DNA of 45,749 nucleotides from NCBI RefSeq assembly GCF_000422425.1, contig NZ_AULT01000051.1, forward strand, positions 1 to 45,749. Reading direction: 5' to 3'. Below the pieces are notes generated by a model. It was not told the origin of the DNA and made no database searches. It worked only from the letters and a program-made list of their open reading frames with translations. The position numbers and the translations under genes were made by a program. The stretch is from Oceanospirillum beijerinckii DSM 7166 (GTDB lineage: Bacteria > Pseudomonadota > Gammaproteobacteria > Pseudomonadales > Halomonadaceae). Position 1 is the first letter of the stretch. Every line of letters begins with the position of its first letter. Positions 25,810 through 34,966 of this stretch are shown piece by piece.

Positions 25810-27858
25810 TCAGTGCTCAATATCTTTTAGCTTGCGATATAAGGTTGCACGACTGATACCTAAGGCTTGAGCAGTAGCAGAGATATTGCCTTCATGCTGC
25901 TGCAGAGTATGCTGGATCATCAGGCTTTCATTGTCTTTTAGGCTATGAGAAGCGGGAGGTATTGGTGGGAGGTTTGTTTTCGGATTGCTTGTTGGAATAC
26001 TGTTTTCTTGTATAGTTTCTGGCTGCGGGATTGACAGAGAGTTACCGGCAACCGTGGGACTACTTGCAAGTTCCTCCAGGAAATCATCACTTAAGTGATC
26101 GCTATTGATCTGTGTTTCATCCGGTTCCATAAAGGCGATAGCGACCCGCAGAGTGGTTTCAAGCTGGCGAATATTACCCGGCCAATGGTAGCTCAGTAAC
26201 TGCTGCTCCAGTTCCCGGCAGAGACTGATCTGACGACCATCTGGAGTGAGTTGATGCAGGAACGTAGAGATAAAGGTGTGTTTATCTGTACGTTCTCTAA
26301 AAGCTGGCAAGCGCAGACAGACGCCGTTTAAACGGTAGTACAGATCTTCCCGAAACAGGCCTTCTGCCACTAACGCTTTCAGGTCGCGGTGAGAAGCGCA
26401 AATAACGGCAATATCCAGTGCGATCTCTTCGGCAGCGCCCAATGGTGCGATAGTACGCTCCTGCAGTACGCGTAATAAACGAGCTTGTAGTGCCAGTGGC
26501 ATATCTCCAATCTCATCCAAAAACAGAGTACCACCGTTAGCCTGTTGTAAACGCCCGGTCATGCCGCCTTTACGTGAGCCGGTAAACGCGCCTTCCTGAT
26601 AACCAAACAGCTCGGACTCAATCAGCCCCTCTGGAATAGCCGCGCAGTTTACTGCGACAAAGGCCTGGTCCCGTCGACGGCTATCAAGGTGTAGGGCTTT
26701 AGCAACCACTTCCTTACCTGAGCCCGTCTCGCCCTGTATCAGTACCGGAAGTTCATGGGATAATGCCCGGCTGCCCATGCGTATCCCTTTTTGTAAGCGA
26801 GGATCATCACCAGAAAGCTCAGAGAGTGCAGGGGCTTCTATTTTCGGTGCATTTGATGCCGATTTAGCTCTTGTGGAATTACTGGAGGAAAGTCTTGCGG
26901 ATGAGTTGCCTGTTCTGCTGCGGCTGAAGGGTAGGCTATTGGGGAAATGCAGTAGTTCGCAGACAAAATCCCCGATACGGGTTCTTAGTACGCCACGGCC
27001 TTTGCGATGTAAATCATTGAGCAGTGCTTCTGGCTTTACGCCAAAGAGTTCCTCAAGATGACGCCCGAGCAGCTCGGCGCGTTTTCGATTCAATAGCTGA
27101 CAGGCTTGTTCATTGGCCGCTTGAATAAAGCCATCCAGCTCCATAGCAATCATGCCTTGCCAGGAGGAGCGCAGGTATTCCGGGCGACTATGGACGCTCA
27201 GTACCACTTGCTGTTGATAGCGGCTGCTGAACATCCGGTTTTCAACCGAACGTACCGCTTGTTGTACCAGGCTCATATTGGGTGATAGTTTACGATTATC
27301 CGTAGGGGAGGGGAGGTCCAGTACCCCAATGACTTCACCTTGAGCGTTGGTAATCGGTGAGGAGCAACAGGAGAGGTAACCTACGCTGTCCAGGAAATGC
27401 TCACTGCCATTAATGGTGACAGAAGCTTGATCAATAATCGCTGTTCCCAGAGCATTAGTGCCTCTTAACTCTTCACTCCAGCTGGCGCCAGCCTGCAGCG
27501 CATATTGGGTCGGCGTATCCAAGTGACGCCGATCACCTTTGACCGATAAAATAGTGGCTTCAGCATCGGCCAGCATCACCAAACCGCCCACTGGCGCAAA
27601 ATACTCAGCCAGTTGTTTGATTTCGGGGTGGGCGGCTTCTAACAGCGGGCGATGTAGATCTTTCAGGTCCGCGATACGATCTTTCGGCAGATTTTCCAGA
27701 TCAAGAGGCGCTGAGCAGGTCAGTCCAGCATCAACACTGCGCTGCCAGGAGTGGGCGATTTCACTGCGTAAAAAGCCGCGAGGCACCTGACCTTCTTGCT
27801 GCAGATGCTTACGGGCGAATTCGACGGATTGAGGTGAATGCTGGCTCTCTCTGCTCAC
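25810..27858 (-). CDS. Sigma-54-dependent activator, AcoR type
   Basis: 682 residues from a GTG at 27858 (AGGA about ten bases upstream). Order: a GAF-like sensor (about 70-200, with GYLSCCSSPITNAQGEVIGVLDL), a PAS-like segment (about 235-300), an AAA+ ATPase (about 345-570) with Walker A GETGSGKE (376-383), sigma-54 loop GAFTGS (423-428) and Walker B TLFLDEIGD (444-452), then a Fis-type helix-turn-helix at the end (NISATAQALGISRATLYRKL). Family members activate acetoin, alcohol or similar catabolic genes. Its target is not obvious here; the ProC-like gene directly downstream is one candidate. Confidence 0.92.
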   Translation of the reverse strand: MSRESQHSPQSVEFARKHLQQEGQVPRGFLRSEIAHSWQRSVDAGLTCSAPLDLENLPKDRIADLKDLHRPLLEAAHPEIKQLAEYFAPVGGLVMLADAEATILSVKGDRRHLDTPTQYALQAGASWSEELRGTNALGTAIIDQASVTINGSEHFLDSVGYLSCCSSPITNAQGEVIGVLDLPSPTDNRKLSPNMSLVQQAVRSVENRMFSSRYQQQVVLSVHSRPEYLRSSWQGMIAMELDGFIQAANEQACQLLNRKRAELLGRHLEELFGVKPEALLNDLHRKGRGVLRTRIGDFVCELLHFPNSLPFSRSRTGNSSARLSSSNSTRAKSASNAPKIEAPALSELSGDDPRLQKGIRMGSRALSHELPVLIQGETGSGKEVVAKALHLDSRRRDQAFVAVNCAAIPEGLIESELFGYQEGAFTGSRKGGMTGRLQQANGGTLFLDEIGDMPLALQARLLRVLQERTIAPLGAAEEIALDIAVICASHRDLKALVAEGLFREDLYYRLNGVCLRLPAFRERTDKHTFISTFLHQLTPDGRQISLCRELEQQLLSYHWPGNIRQLETTLRVAIAFMEPDETQINSDHLSDDFLEELASSPTVAGNSLSIPQPETIQENSIPTSNPKTNLPPIPPASHSLKDNESLMIQHTLQQHEGNISATAQALGISRATLYRKLKDIEH

Positions 27859-28033
27859 GGTATTAATCCTATGCTTTATTATTGTTGTCCCTGCTACCCT
27901 ATCATTACCGGCCTTTTAATCAAGAGATGGTGCACCCCGGGCGATTAAGCCCGTCCAAAGCGTTAACCTGAAAATGCAAAAAGATTGCTACTGTTGAGTA
28001 TTTACGGTTGTCTATACGGAGCTGGCTTCTGCA

Positions 28034-28924
28034 CTATAGCGCTTCAACAGTAAAGCCTTGCTGCTTTAGCTGAGCCAACAGGCCTTCTTTTCCGACCATA
28101 TGCAAGGTGCCGACCAGAACAAACTCTTTCTCATTGTTATTGGTTAATCTGGGCAATAGCGTCATCCAGTTATTGTTGCGTTCTACCACAATGGTTTGGT
28201 AAACCTTAGGGAGCAGGTTTCTCATATCTTCTATATAAGAGCTTTGACCGAAAGCGTCCATATCACCGTTGCGCCAGGCCTCAGTGATCTCATTCAGTGC
28301 TCTTGGTAAATGTTTTAGTTCACGCAGTGTGTTATTGACTGAAACATTCGGGTCAACCTGAGCCATAGAGCTTAAAAAAGCCAGTTGTTGCTCTGGTGTT
28401 TCCAGTGCCTTGATTCCCTTATTATCTTCCAGGGCTTTTTCGCTAAAGACGCGATCTACGCCGTATTCTGGCAATATGCCTAAGCGTTGATATTCAAGCA
28501 TGGCGATCGTTAGCGATACTCCCCAGGGCTTAAAGTTGGCAAATTGCTGAATGGGTATTTTTCGCGACAGCATATAGCGTAACAAGGAGCGGTAAGTGCC
28601 TGGTTTCAGCGAGCCTTCTAATGTGCGTTCATCCGCATAGGTCATGGCGGATAAAAACTGCTGTTGAAATGCGGGGGATTCCATCGCGTCTAGACTGGTT
28701 TCAAAGATCAGTGTATCTGATCCTTGATAGGCCTGATCGAACTCCGGGGGGAGAGGGTAATCGGTTTCGGATAGCAGATGTAAGGTACCGCCGAGATAAA
28801 AATGATCCTGGTCTTTACTGATTTTCCACACGGAAGACTGAGCTTGAGTGGCCTGGCTGATAACGCTCAAGCCTGCCAGCAGAAAATATGCCAGCCATGG
28901 CTTGATTTTAACAATAGTAAACAT
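28034..28924 (-). CDS. TraB/GumN-family protein, exported
   Basis: 296 residues with an N-terminal signal peptide ending near AQA. The family's two GTxH motifs are present: YLGGTLHLL (about 42-50) and LVGTLHMVG near the C-terminus; in this family they are thought to form a metal-dependent protease-like site. Length is typical. The protein should act in the periplasm or attached to the membrane. Role unknown. It is a single gene with no clear operon partner. Confidence 0.88.
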   Translation of the reverse strand: MFTIVKIKPWLAYFLLAGLSVISQATQAQSSVWKISKDQDHFYLGGTLHLLSETDYPLPPEFDQAYQGSDTLIFETSLDAMESPAFQQQFLSAMTYADERTLEGSLKPGTYRSLLRYMLSRKIPIQQFANFKPWGVSLTIAMLEYQRLGILPEYGVDRVFSEKALEDNKGIKALETPEQQLAFLSSMAQVDPNVSVNNTLRELKHLPRALNEITEAWRNGDMDAFGQSSYIEDMRNLLPKVYQTIVVERNNNWMTLLPRLTNNNEKEFVLVGTLHMVGKEGLLAQLKQQGFTVEAL

Positions 28925-29087
28925 AAAAAAAGCGTACTCTTAAGAAAAGTGTATCTTCGTCCTTAAAGCTTTGAAGGCGAAGACGGTCACTATACTCTGT
29001 AAACACTCAGACTAAAAATGGATCTGTCATTTATATATATTTGTTTGATTGCGACAGGCCGGGTTAATTCAAAAAAGCTGATTTTTA

Positions 29088-30005
29088 TCAGGTATCTATT
29101 TTTTCAATCTCTTCCATATAAGCTTCTAAAATTAAATTCGGTCGTGCGCCTTTGCGGGTAATGGTTGTAAAACGGGTGTGAAAAAAGCGGTCTTTTGGCT
29201 GAATTGCTCTGATGCGCCCTTCGGTTACCCAGCGTTCTGCGAAATGAGTGGGTAAAAAGCCGATGTAGTGGTTGCTCAGAATCAAAAAAGCGATACCTTC
29301 CCGGTCTGTGGAGGTGGCACTGGCTTTAAGCAGGCTTTGTTGCTGTTTGTTTTCCACCGACTGAGCATAAGCCGGTACCACAGCATCATAATCCGCCAGC
29401 GCCTCATCAGAAATCGGTTGATCCGCGTGTTCAAAAAGAGGGTGTTTTTGACTGCAATAAAGCAGAGATTGTTCTTCATAGAGCGGAAAGTAATTCAGCC
29501 CCGGCAAGCTACGTAGCTCGGGTACTACGCCCACATGTAACCGTCCATCCAATAAGGCACTTTCGATCTCGTTGGGCGGCATCATGCGAATATTAATTAC
29601 TACCTCAGGCCCTCGCTGTTTCAACGCACTTAACGCGCGGGTAATGCGCATCTGTGGAATAGTCACCATATTATCGGTAATGCCTATATTCAGCTCGCCA
29701 ATCAGCTGAGTATGCAGGGTATTGATCTGGGTTTTAAAATCTTCGATAGAGGACAATAACTGCAGGGTGTAATCATAAATTTTCTCCCCCTCTTCCGTCA
29801 TTGAAAAGCCGGAGCGGCCACGTTGGCACAGACGAAAACCCAAACGTCTTTCCAGATCCGACATAGCGATACTGATGGCTGCCCGGCTGATATTCAGTTC
29901 CACTTCTGCCGCCGAAAAACCGCCGCACTCCACCACCGTACGGTAGATGCGTAACATACGCAGATCAATATCGCTGAGCTGTCCTTTAAATTGCTTATTT
30001 TGCAT
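29088..30005 (-). CDS. LysR-family transcriptional regulator
   Basis: 305 residues. The helix-turn-helix reads DLRMLRIYRTVVECGGFSAAEVELNISRAAISIAMSDLERRLGFRLCQRG (about residues 13-60); the rest is the effector-binding domain. AAGGT lies upstream of ATG 30005. It is divergent from the broken TRAP transporter remnant at 30390, so it probably controlled that transporter, and two inverted repeats in the gap may be its sites. It may now have no target or regulate genes elsewhere. Confidence 0.9.
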   Translation of the reverse strand: MQNKQFKGQLSDIDLRMLRIYRTVVECGGFSAAEVELNISRAAISIAMSDLERRLGFRLCQRGRSGFSMTEEGEKIYDYTLQLLSSIEDFKTQINTLHTQLIGELNIGITDNMVTIPQMRITRALSALKQRGPEVVINIRMMPPNEIESALLDGRLHVGVVPELRSLPGLNYFPLYEEQSLLYCSQKHPLFEHADQPISDEALADYDAVVPAYAQSVENKQQQSLLKASATSTDREGIAFLILSNHYIGFLPTHFAERWVTEGRIRAIQPKDRFFHTRFTTITRKGARPNLILEAYMEEIEKIDT

Positions 30006-30031
30006 AGCGGTGACCTTAATTTTTATTTTAG

Positions 30032-30258
30032 TTAACCAATAGGTTAATTAAGCTGGCTTTATTTGAGTTTTTATTAAAATATAATCTTGATGGGATGGGG
30101 TCAACCGCGGAAAAATTATCTGTTTGAGCACCCTTTGACACCTTGTCTGGCCATAATTGAGTGCACTAAGACCGTGCATAAATAGCTTGGTTGTTCTGTA
30201 TTGCACAGAATATGCGGCTCCAAAATCGATCATTTATTAGTTAAATAATCTATTAACT
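30032..30258. promoter_or_regulatory. Two inverted repeats between the LysR gene and the TRAP remnant
   Basis: TTAACC-AATA-GGTTAA (30032-30047) is perfect, and AGTTAA-N8-TTAACT (30239-30258) is a second symmetric site. Both are of the size and spacing bound by LysR-type regulators. A third short inverted repeat, ATACCTC-CTAA-GAGGTAT, lies at 30326-30343. Confidence 0.5.
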
Positions 30259-30389
30259 GAATGCAAAGCATTTTAAATTTATCCAAACAATGACCTCTCT
30301 CACAATGAGTCCATCTCAGGAGAAAATACCTCCTAAGAGGTATGGGGCTTTAAGTCGTACTCGCCAATTTCAATGTACCCTGAAGGCAG

Positions 30390-30929
30390 GTGCTCACATT
30401 TAAGCCTCTTTCAACCGGTTTTGGTTCTGTGGCGATTCGTAAGGGCGTTGGTGAAGTGCCGACTAACTTCCCGGAAGATGCCAAAGGTATCAAAATGCGT
30501 GTACCGCCAGTACCTATCGGTATCGAACGTTTTAAAAACTGGGGTTTTACCGCAGTACCTATGCCATTTGCTGAACTGTATACTGCGTTACAGTTAGGCA
30601 TGAGCCTGCGTAGCCTGAGTGCAGTCACCGTATGGGCAGTGACCATGACCGGTTCCATTATGGCCGTGCTCTTCTTCCTGTTTATTATGAGTCGCGCCAT
30701 GATTCTGGAGCAGGTGCCCCGCGATACGGCAGAAGCCCTGCTGCAGGTCTCTGAAAACAAGTATGTACTGCTGTTACTGATCAACCTGTTACTGCTGCTG
30801 ATCGGCATGATCGTGGACGATATCTCCGGCAGTGTATTGGCGGCGATTATCTTCCTGCCGATGGTGTTCCTCGTGACCTTTGTGCCTGAACTCTCCCTGT
30901 TCCTGCCACGACTGTTGATGGGGTATTAA
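30390..30929 (+). pseudogene. In-frame chimera of TRAP transporter fragments (DctP-DctM)
   Basis: A 179-codon open frame from GTG 30390. Residues about 5-70 (GFGSVAIRKGV, GIKMRVPPVPIGIERFKNWG, ELYTALQLG) are the middle of a DctP-type periplasmic binding protein. From about residue 72 the translation jumps to the middle of the large membrane subunit DctM (EQVPRDTAEALLQVSENKYVLLLLINLLLL, GMIVDD), then to its extreme C-terminus (VTFVPELSLFLPRLL). The whole of DctQ and most of both other genes are missing. This is best read as two or more deletions through a dctPQM operon; whether the fusion is expressed is unknown. Confidence 0.8.
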
Positions 30930-31019
30930 CTTCTATTAATCACACATTGATTGTTAATAGATGTACTTTGAATAATGGTTTAAGGCTAAAGCTTTAAGCA
31001 TGCAAGCATTAATGTATTT

Positions 31020-31048
31020 ACCCTCTCCGGCCTGTGGCTGGAGAGGGT
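31020..31048. terminator. Strong hairpin downstream of the TRAP remnant
   Basis: ACCCTCTCC (31020-31028) and GGAGAGGGT (31040-31048) are perfect arms with an inner GCC/GGC pair. No T-tract follows on either strand, so it is a probable but not certain terminator of the former TRAP operon. Confidence 0.6.
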
Positions 31049-31257
31049 TAAGATATAAATGTTGAATGAAGTATATATAAAGCAATTAAGAAGATAGGGT
31101 TTTACAAAAAAAAACAATACATTTGTTTTCTCTATATATATGATCCCTCCCCGTTGAAACCTGCTTGTAATAATCCGTAATATTTTTCTGATTGAAACCT
31201 GATTGAATGCCACCCCGGAAATGGTGGTTGCGACTTTATATGTCATGGAGTAGAGGT

Positions 31258-31440
31258 ATGTCGCTCTCTAATAATCCTTCTTTCTTAAGAACCACTTCGC
31301 TATGCGATGAGCTATTTGAGACAATGGTTGCGATCCAAGAGAAGTTGGATCAACGCAGAGGCAGTATGATGCTTAATGCATCAAAGCTGGCAAAGTCGAG
31401 TTATCGCTCAAAAAACCGGTATATAGCACTGCCAAAGTAG
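31258..31440 (+). CDS. Possible small protein, 60 residues
   Basis: ATG 31258 has GGAG seven bases upstream. The product is polar, with several Ser and Lys residues (MSLSNNPSFLRTTSLCDELF at the start, YRSKNRYIALPK at the end). No family recognised and no partner gene. The frame also extends upstream to 31207. Low confidence that it is a gene. Confidence 0.35.
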   Translation: MSLSNNPSFLRTTSLCDELFETMVAIQEKLDQRRGSMMLNASKLAKSSYRSKNRYIALPK

Positions 31441-31799
31441 ATATAGGCAATGACTGTAAAGAGTTTTTTGCAGTGCCCCTCAGATAGCGTTGATTAATCT
31501 AATTAGACACGATCCTCGTTATCTCCCCTTTTAGTCTTATTATTATGTGCCTAGCTTATTGTTGAAGTCTTTTAGACTAGGAATGTGATTTTTTATCTGA
31601 ACGGTATGACATGGCAATGGGCCAGCTAAGTGGTAATTATATGAGGCATTAGTCAAATGTATTGCTACTAAAGTTGCAGTTAGCAGGCGTATTATTAGTA
31701 TGGATGCATAACTCAATATCAGGGATGGATTTAAATGATATAGGTATGGCAAAAATAAAATAATAAGTCAGCCACACCGCTAAATGAGCATTATTGAAG
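31441..31799. other. Intergenic region before the PAS-GGDEF-EAL gene
   Basis: About 360 AT-rich bases. I see no gene I can support and no clear regulatory site. Confidence 0.35.
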
Positions 31800-33845
31800 A
31801 TGCAATTAAACACTGACTTATTAAAGGGGGTTGCTCAGGCCGCAACTAAGCTTGAGCTTGCCCTGGTATATGTAAAAAATGATTCGGATCTTACGATCAC
31901 CTCCGTTAATGAATCTTTCTCTCAGATTGCAAAAAACTATCGTTTACCTATCGATAGCCTGTTCTTATGGTTAAAAAATGAGCGTTATTCGACCACACTT
32001 CACTTGTTTGATGCACTAAAGCATCAAGATACGCTTCTGGATGAAACTCTGGGAAGGTCACCTGCGGGAGATGCATTCCATATCCAATGGTCGGTATCAG
32101 CAGCAGATGATGGTGGGCTGGTGTGCTGTATTCGTGATATTCGTTGGCGACAGAAATACAAGGACCAGTGGACATTATTTGAGAGAGTATTTGACTCTGG
32201 GCGTGCCTCAATTGTCGTTACGGATGAGAATAATCGTATCGTGATGGCTAATCGCCATTTTGAAGAGATTTCCGGTTATTCAAAATATGAGGTTCTGGGG
32301 CAAGATCCAGGATGTTTTAGTTCTGGGCGACAAAGCAAAGCATTTTATAAAGAGCTATGGCGCACATTGCAGCAAGAAGGGTATTGGACCGGGGTTGTCT
32401 GGAATAAACGCAAGGATGGTCGGGAATACCCTGAACATAAGACCATTTATGCAGTAACAAATGAGCATGGTGTACTCACCCATTACTTCTCATCGGGAGA
32501 AATATTACCCAATGTCGGGGAAGCTCCTCAGCAGCGTGAATTTTCTGATGGTTTAATCAGTCAGCAGGCTTTAATTACTGCACTTAACGAGCACCGCCGC
32601 CAACAGTTGGAAGCTGTTGCGGTTTATCATATTGGTGTAGACCGAATGGATCAGGCTAACAGAGTTTGCGGTCTGTCTTTTGGTGATCATATCCTGCAAA
32701 TTTTACTGGCACGGCTAAAAGATACTTTTTTGCCCAATGGTCTTATTGCCCGGTCTATTGGTGATGAATTCATTGTCGCATCCCCTAATATTTCGACACC
32801 CGATATCGCAAACAGCCTTGGGCAGATGTTACTGCAGAGCCTCAATAGCACGATACGGTATGATGATATCGAGTGGAATATCACGGCCAGTATTGGGATC
32901 TCTTTCTTTGCGCGGGATAATGATGCCTGGAAGGCCATCGAACAAGCGCATATTGCAATGCATCATGCCAAAAGCCAGGGTGGCGATAACCTGCAATTCT
33001 ACGATACAGAGTCTCAAAATAGTGCCAGAGAGAGTTTGAGGCTTGAGCAAGCTCTCAGGTATGCCATAGAAAATGATGAGTTGTCACTACACTATCAGCC
33101 GCTTATTGCTCTCAACGATCAGCATGTTTTTGGTGCTGAGGCACTTTTACGCTGGCATTCGTCGGAGTTTGGTTTTGTCGGTCCCGACCGCTTTATCCCC
33201 ATTGCAGAGCAAAGCGATCTTATTCTGGATATTGGTCTTTGGGTCTTTCAAACCGCATGTTGTCAGTTAAAACAGTGGGGAAGTGAGTACGCTGGCAGTG
33301 TCGCGATTAACTTATCTGCGCAACAAATTCAGTATGCCGATCTGCCTAATAAGTTGCTTACGATTCTCAGAAACCACGATATCCCGGTTGATCGCATCCA
33401 TCTGGAAATTACAGAGACTGCAATGATCAATGATACCAATTCAGCAGTATCCGTTGTTTCATCATTAAGAGAGGCGGGTTTTACCCTTTCAATGGATGAT
33501 TTTGGTACAGGCTATTCCAGTCTGAGTTACCTGACACGCTTCCCCATTGATAAGTTAAAAGTTGACCGTAGCTTTATCGATACGATAACAACGAATTCAG
33601 AAAGTCTGGTTGTCACAAAATCGATTATCAGTTTAGCCAAAAGCTTAGGTTTGAAGGTTGTCGCGGAAGGTGTTGAAACAGAAGGTCAACTCAAGGAGCT
33701 TTGTCTTCTTAACTGTGATTATGCTCAGGGTTATTTATTCAGCCGTCCGTTAGCCGCTGATGACTTTATTCAATTTTATCGGCAACAGTGTCCCTCTATT
33801 GAAACGCTGACACCTCATTTACTTTCCGTAGAGAATGCTTCATGA
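31800..33845 (+). CDS. PAS-GGDEF-EAL protein (cyclic di-GMP turnover)
   Basis: About 681 residues from ATG 31800 (a TTG at 31794 is also possible; neither has a good ribosome-binding site). A PAS domain (about 125-240; IVMANRHFEEISGYSKYEVLGQDPG, FYKELW, GYWTGVVWNKRKDG) is followed by GGDEF and EAL domains. The GGDEF site reads SIGDEF, so the first Gly is Ile and cyclase activity is doubtful. The EAL domain keeps GAEALLRW, NLSAQQI, LEITETA and DDFGTGYSS, so it is probably an active phosphodiesterase degrading cyclic di-GMP. No membrane helix, so cytoplasmic. Single gene. Confidence 0.9.
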   Translation: MQLNTDLLKGVAQAATKLELALVYVKNDSDLTITSVNESFSQIAKNYRLPIDSLFLWLKNERYSTTLHLFDALKHQDTLLDETLGRSPAGDAFHIQWSVSAADDGGLVCCIRDIRWRQKYKDQWTLFERVFDSGRASIVVTDENNRIVMANRHFEEISGYSKYEVLGQDPGCFSSGRQSKAFYKELWRTLQQEGYWTGVVWNKRKDGREYPEHKTIYAVTNEHGVLTHYFSSGEILPNVGEAPQQREFSDGLISQQALITALNEHRRQQLEAVAVYHIGVDRMDQANRVCGLSFGDHILQILLARLKDTFLPNGLIARSIGDEFIVASPNISTPDIANSLGQMLLQSLNSTIRYDDIEWNITASIGISFFARDNDAWKAIEQAHIAMHHAKSQGGDNLQFYDTESQNSARESLRLEQALRYAIENDELSLHYQPLIALNDQHVFGAEALLRWHSSEFGFVGPDRFIPIAEQSDLILDIGLWVFQTACCQLKQWGSEYAGSVAINLSAQQIQYADLPNKLLTILRNHDIPVDRIHLEITETAMINDTNSAVSVVSSLREAGFTLSMDDFGTGYSSLSYLTRFPIDKLKVDRSFIDTITTNSESLVVTKSIISLAKSLGLKVVAEGVETEGQLKELCLLNCDYAQGYLFSRPLAADDFIQFYRQQCPSIETLTPHLLSVENAS

Positions 33846-33908
33846 ACCGGCGGAAGATAAAAAATAGAGGACAGCTACAAAATAGATCTTGAGAATCAAA
33901 GGATTAAT

Positions 33909-33926
33909 AGTGGCTGTCCCAAACTG
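33909..33926. repeat. Copy of the TGGCTGTCC repeat
   Basis: AGTGGCTGTCCCAAACTG at 33909-33926 shares TGGCTGTCCC with the copies at 44154, 44681 and 44709 and is the most divergent. Confidence 0.4.
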
Positions 33927-33949
33927 TTATTTAAGCTTCTTCCTGATCG

Positions 33950-34798
33950 CTAAGCTACCTGTGGCGATGGTGAACTCTTGATCCAGTCCAGTACTGATGT
34001 TCCAGTTTTAATCACATCCAGTGGCGCCTTTTCACCGTGTTTATCGTAATGAGTCATCAGGTTTGCTATATCCATCAGTACTTCATCCCGAGTTAACCAA
34101 CCAATAGTGGATGCGACCCAGGCGGGCATACGTTGCAGTGTTAAGCCATGATGCTGGGCATAACGAGCGAGAGCTTCTTCCATGGTTAAAGTTGAGCAGC
34201 CAAAGATTGATAAGCGCTGATTGCGGCACTCCGGGTTTTGGTAGGCTTTGCTGACTTCTTGGGCGTAGTCTTTGGCTGAAACCCAGTGGATCGGTCTGGT
34301 GGAAGGGCCGATCAGTGTGACTTTGTTCTTTTGCACAAACAGTGGCAGTGTTTCCATAAACCAGCTGGGTAGAAAGGCCAAATAGGGATGACCGCTGGCT
34401 TTCAGCAGTTGCTCGGCTTCCCATTTGTAGTGGTTATCCCAGCGGTCATTAAATTCCGGATAGGCCATAGCACTGGAGATCATAGAGATCAAGGTATCAG
34501 GCCGCTCTTTTAACGCCTGGATAACATTTTTTGTCCCCTGAACGTGGCTGGCGTAATAGCTTTGTTTACTGTGTCCACTCAAATTTAAGTGCACGGCGTC
34601 CACGTCCTTCAATGCTCTTTTCAGACTAGGCAGATCATGGATATCGGCCTGTTGGTAATCAAAGCCATCGCCCAGTTGTTGTCTGGCGTTATCGATATTG
34701 CGGCTCAGAATTCGAACCTGATAACCGTCTTGTTTCAGTTGCTCTGCTACTGGTGCGCCCAGCATGCCGGTGCCACCGATAATTGCGATTGTTTTCAT
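33950..34798 (-). CDS. NmrA-like NAD(P)-binding protein
   Basis: 282 residues. IAIIGGTGMLGAPVAEQLKQDGYQVRILSR is the GxxGxxG dinucleotide-binding turn of atypical short-chain dehydrogenases, followed by DADVHLNLSGH-like and SMISSAMAYPEFN segments; the catalytic YxxxK is not seen, as in NmrA/HSCARG-type redox sensors. ATG 34798 has GGAG six bases upstream. Divergent from the LysR gene at 34967 (168-base gap), which probably regulates it. Substrate unknown. Confidence 0.85.
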   Translation of the reverse strand: MKTIAIIGGTGMLGAPVAEQLKQDGYQVRILSRNIDNARQQLGDGFDYQQADIHDLPSLKRALKDVDAVHLNLSGHSKQSYYASHVQGTKNVIQALKERPDTLISMISSAMAYPEFNDRWDNHYKWEAEQLLKASGHPYLAFLPSWFMETLPLFVQKNKVTLIGPSTRPIHWVSAKDYAQEVSKAYQNPECRNQRLSIFGCSTLTMEEALARYAQHHGLTLQRMPAWVASTIGWLTRDEVLMDIANLMTHYDKHGEKAPLDVIKTGTSVLDWIKSSPSPQVA

Positions 34799-34966
34799 GC
34801 TATCTCCGAAAGGTATTTATCTATAGAGATAAGATTAGGGTAGTTCTATTGGTTTTATTAGTGGGCTAAACTGGATTTTATTAATTCATATTTGGGATAG
34901 TTGTTGTGCAAAGTGGTCGTTGTAGAGATCGGTAGTCAGTAAGTTCGTGGTAAGGAGATCGGTATT

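Noticed and set aside
31543-31752. A 69-codon frame on the minus strand before the PAS-GGDEF-EAL gene
   Set aside because: No ribosome-binding site or family; AT-rich intergenic DNA often gives such frames.
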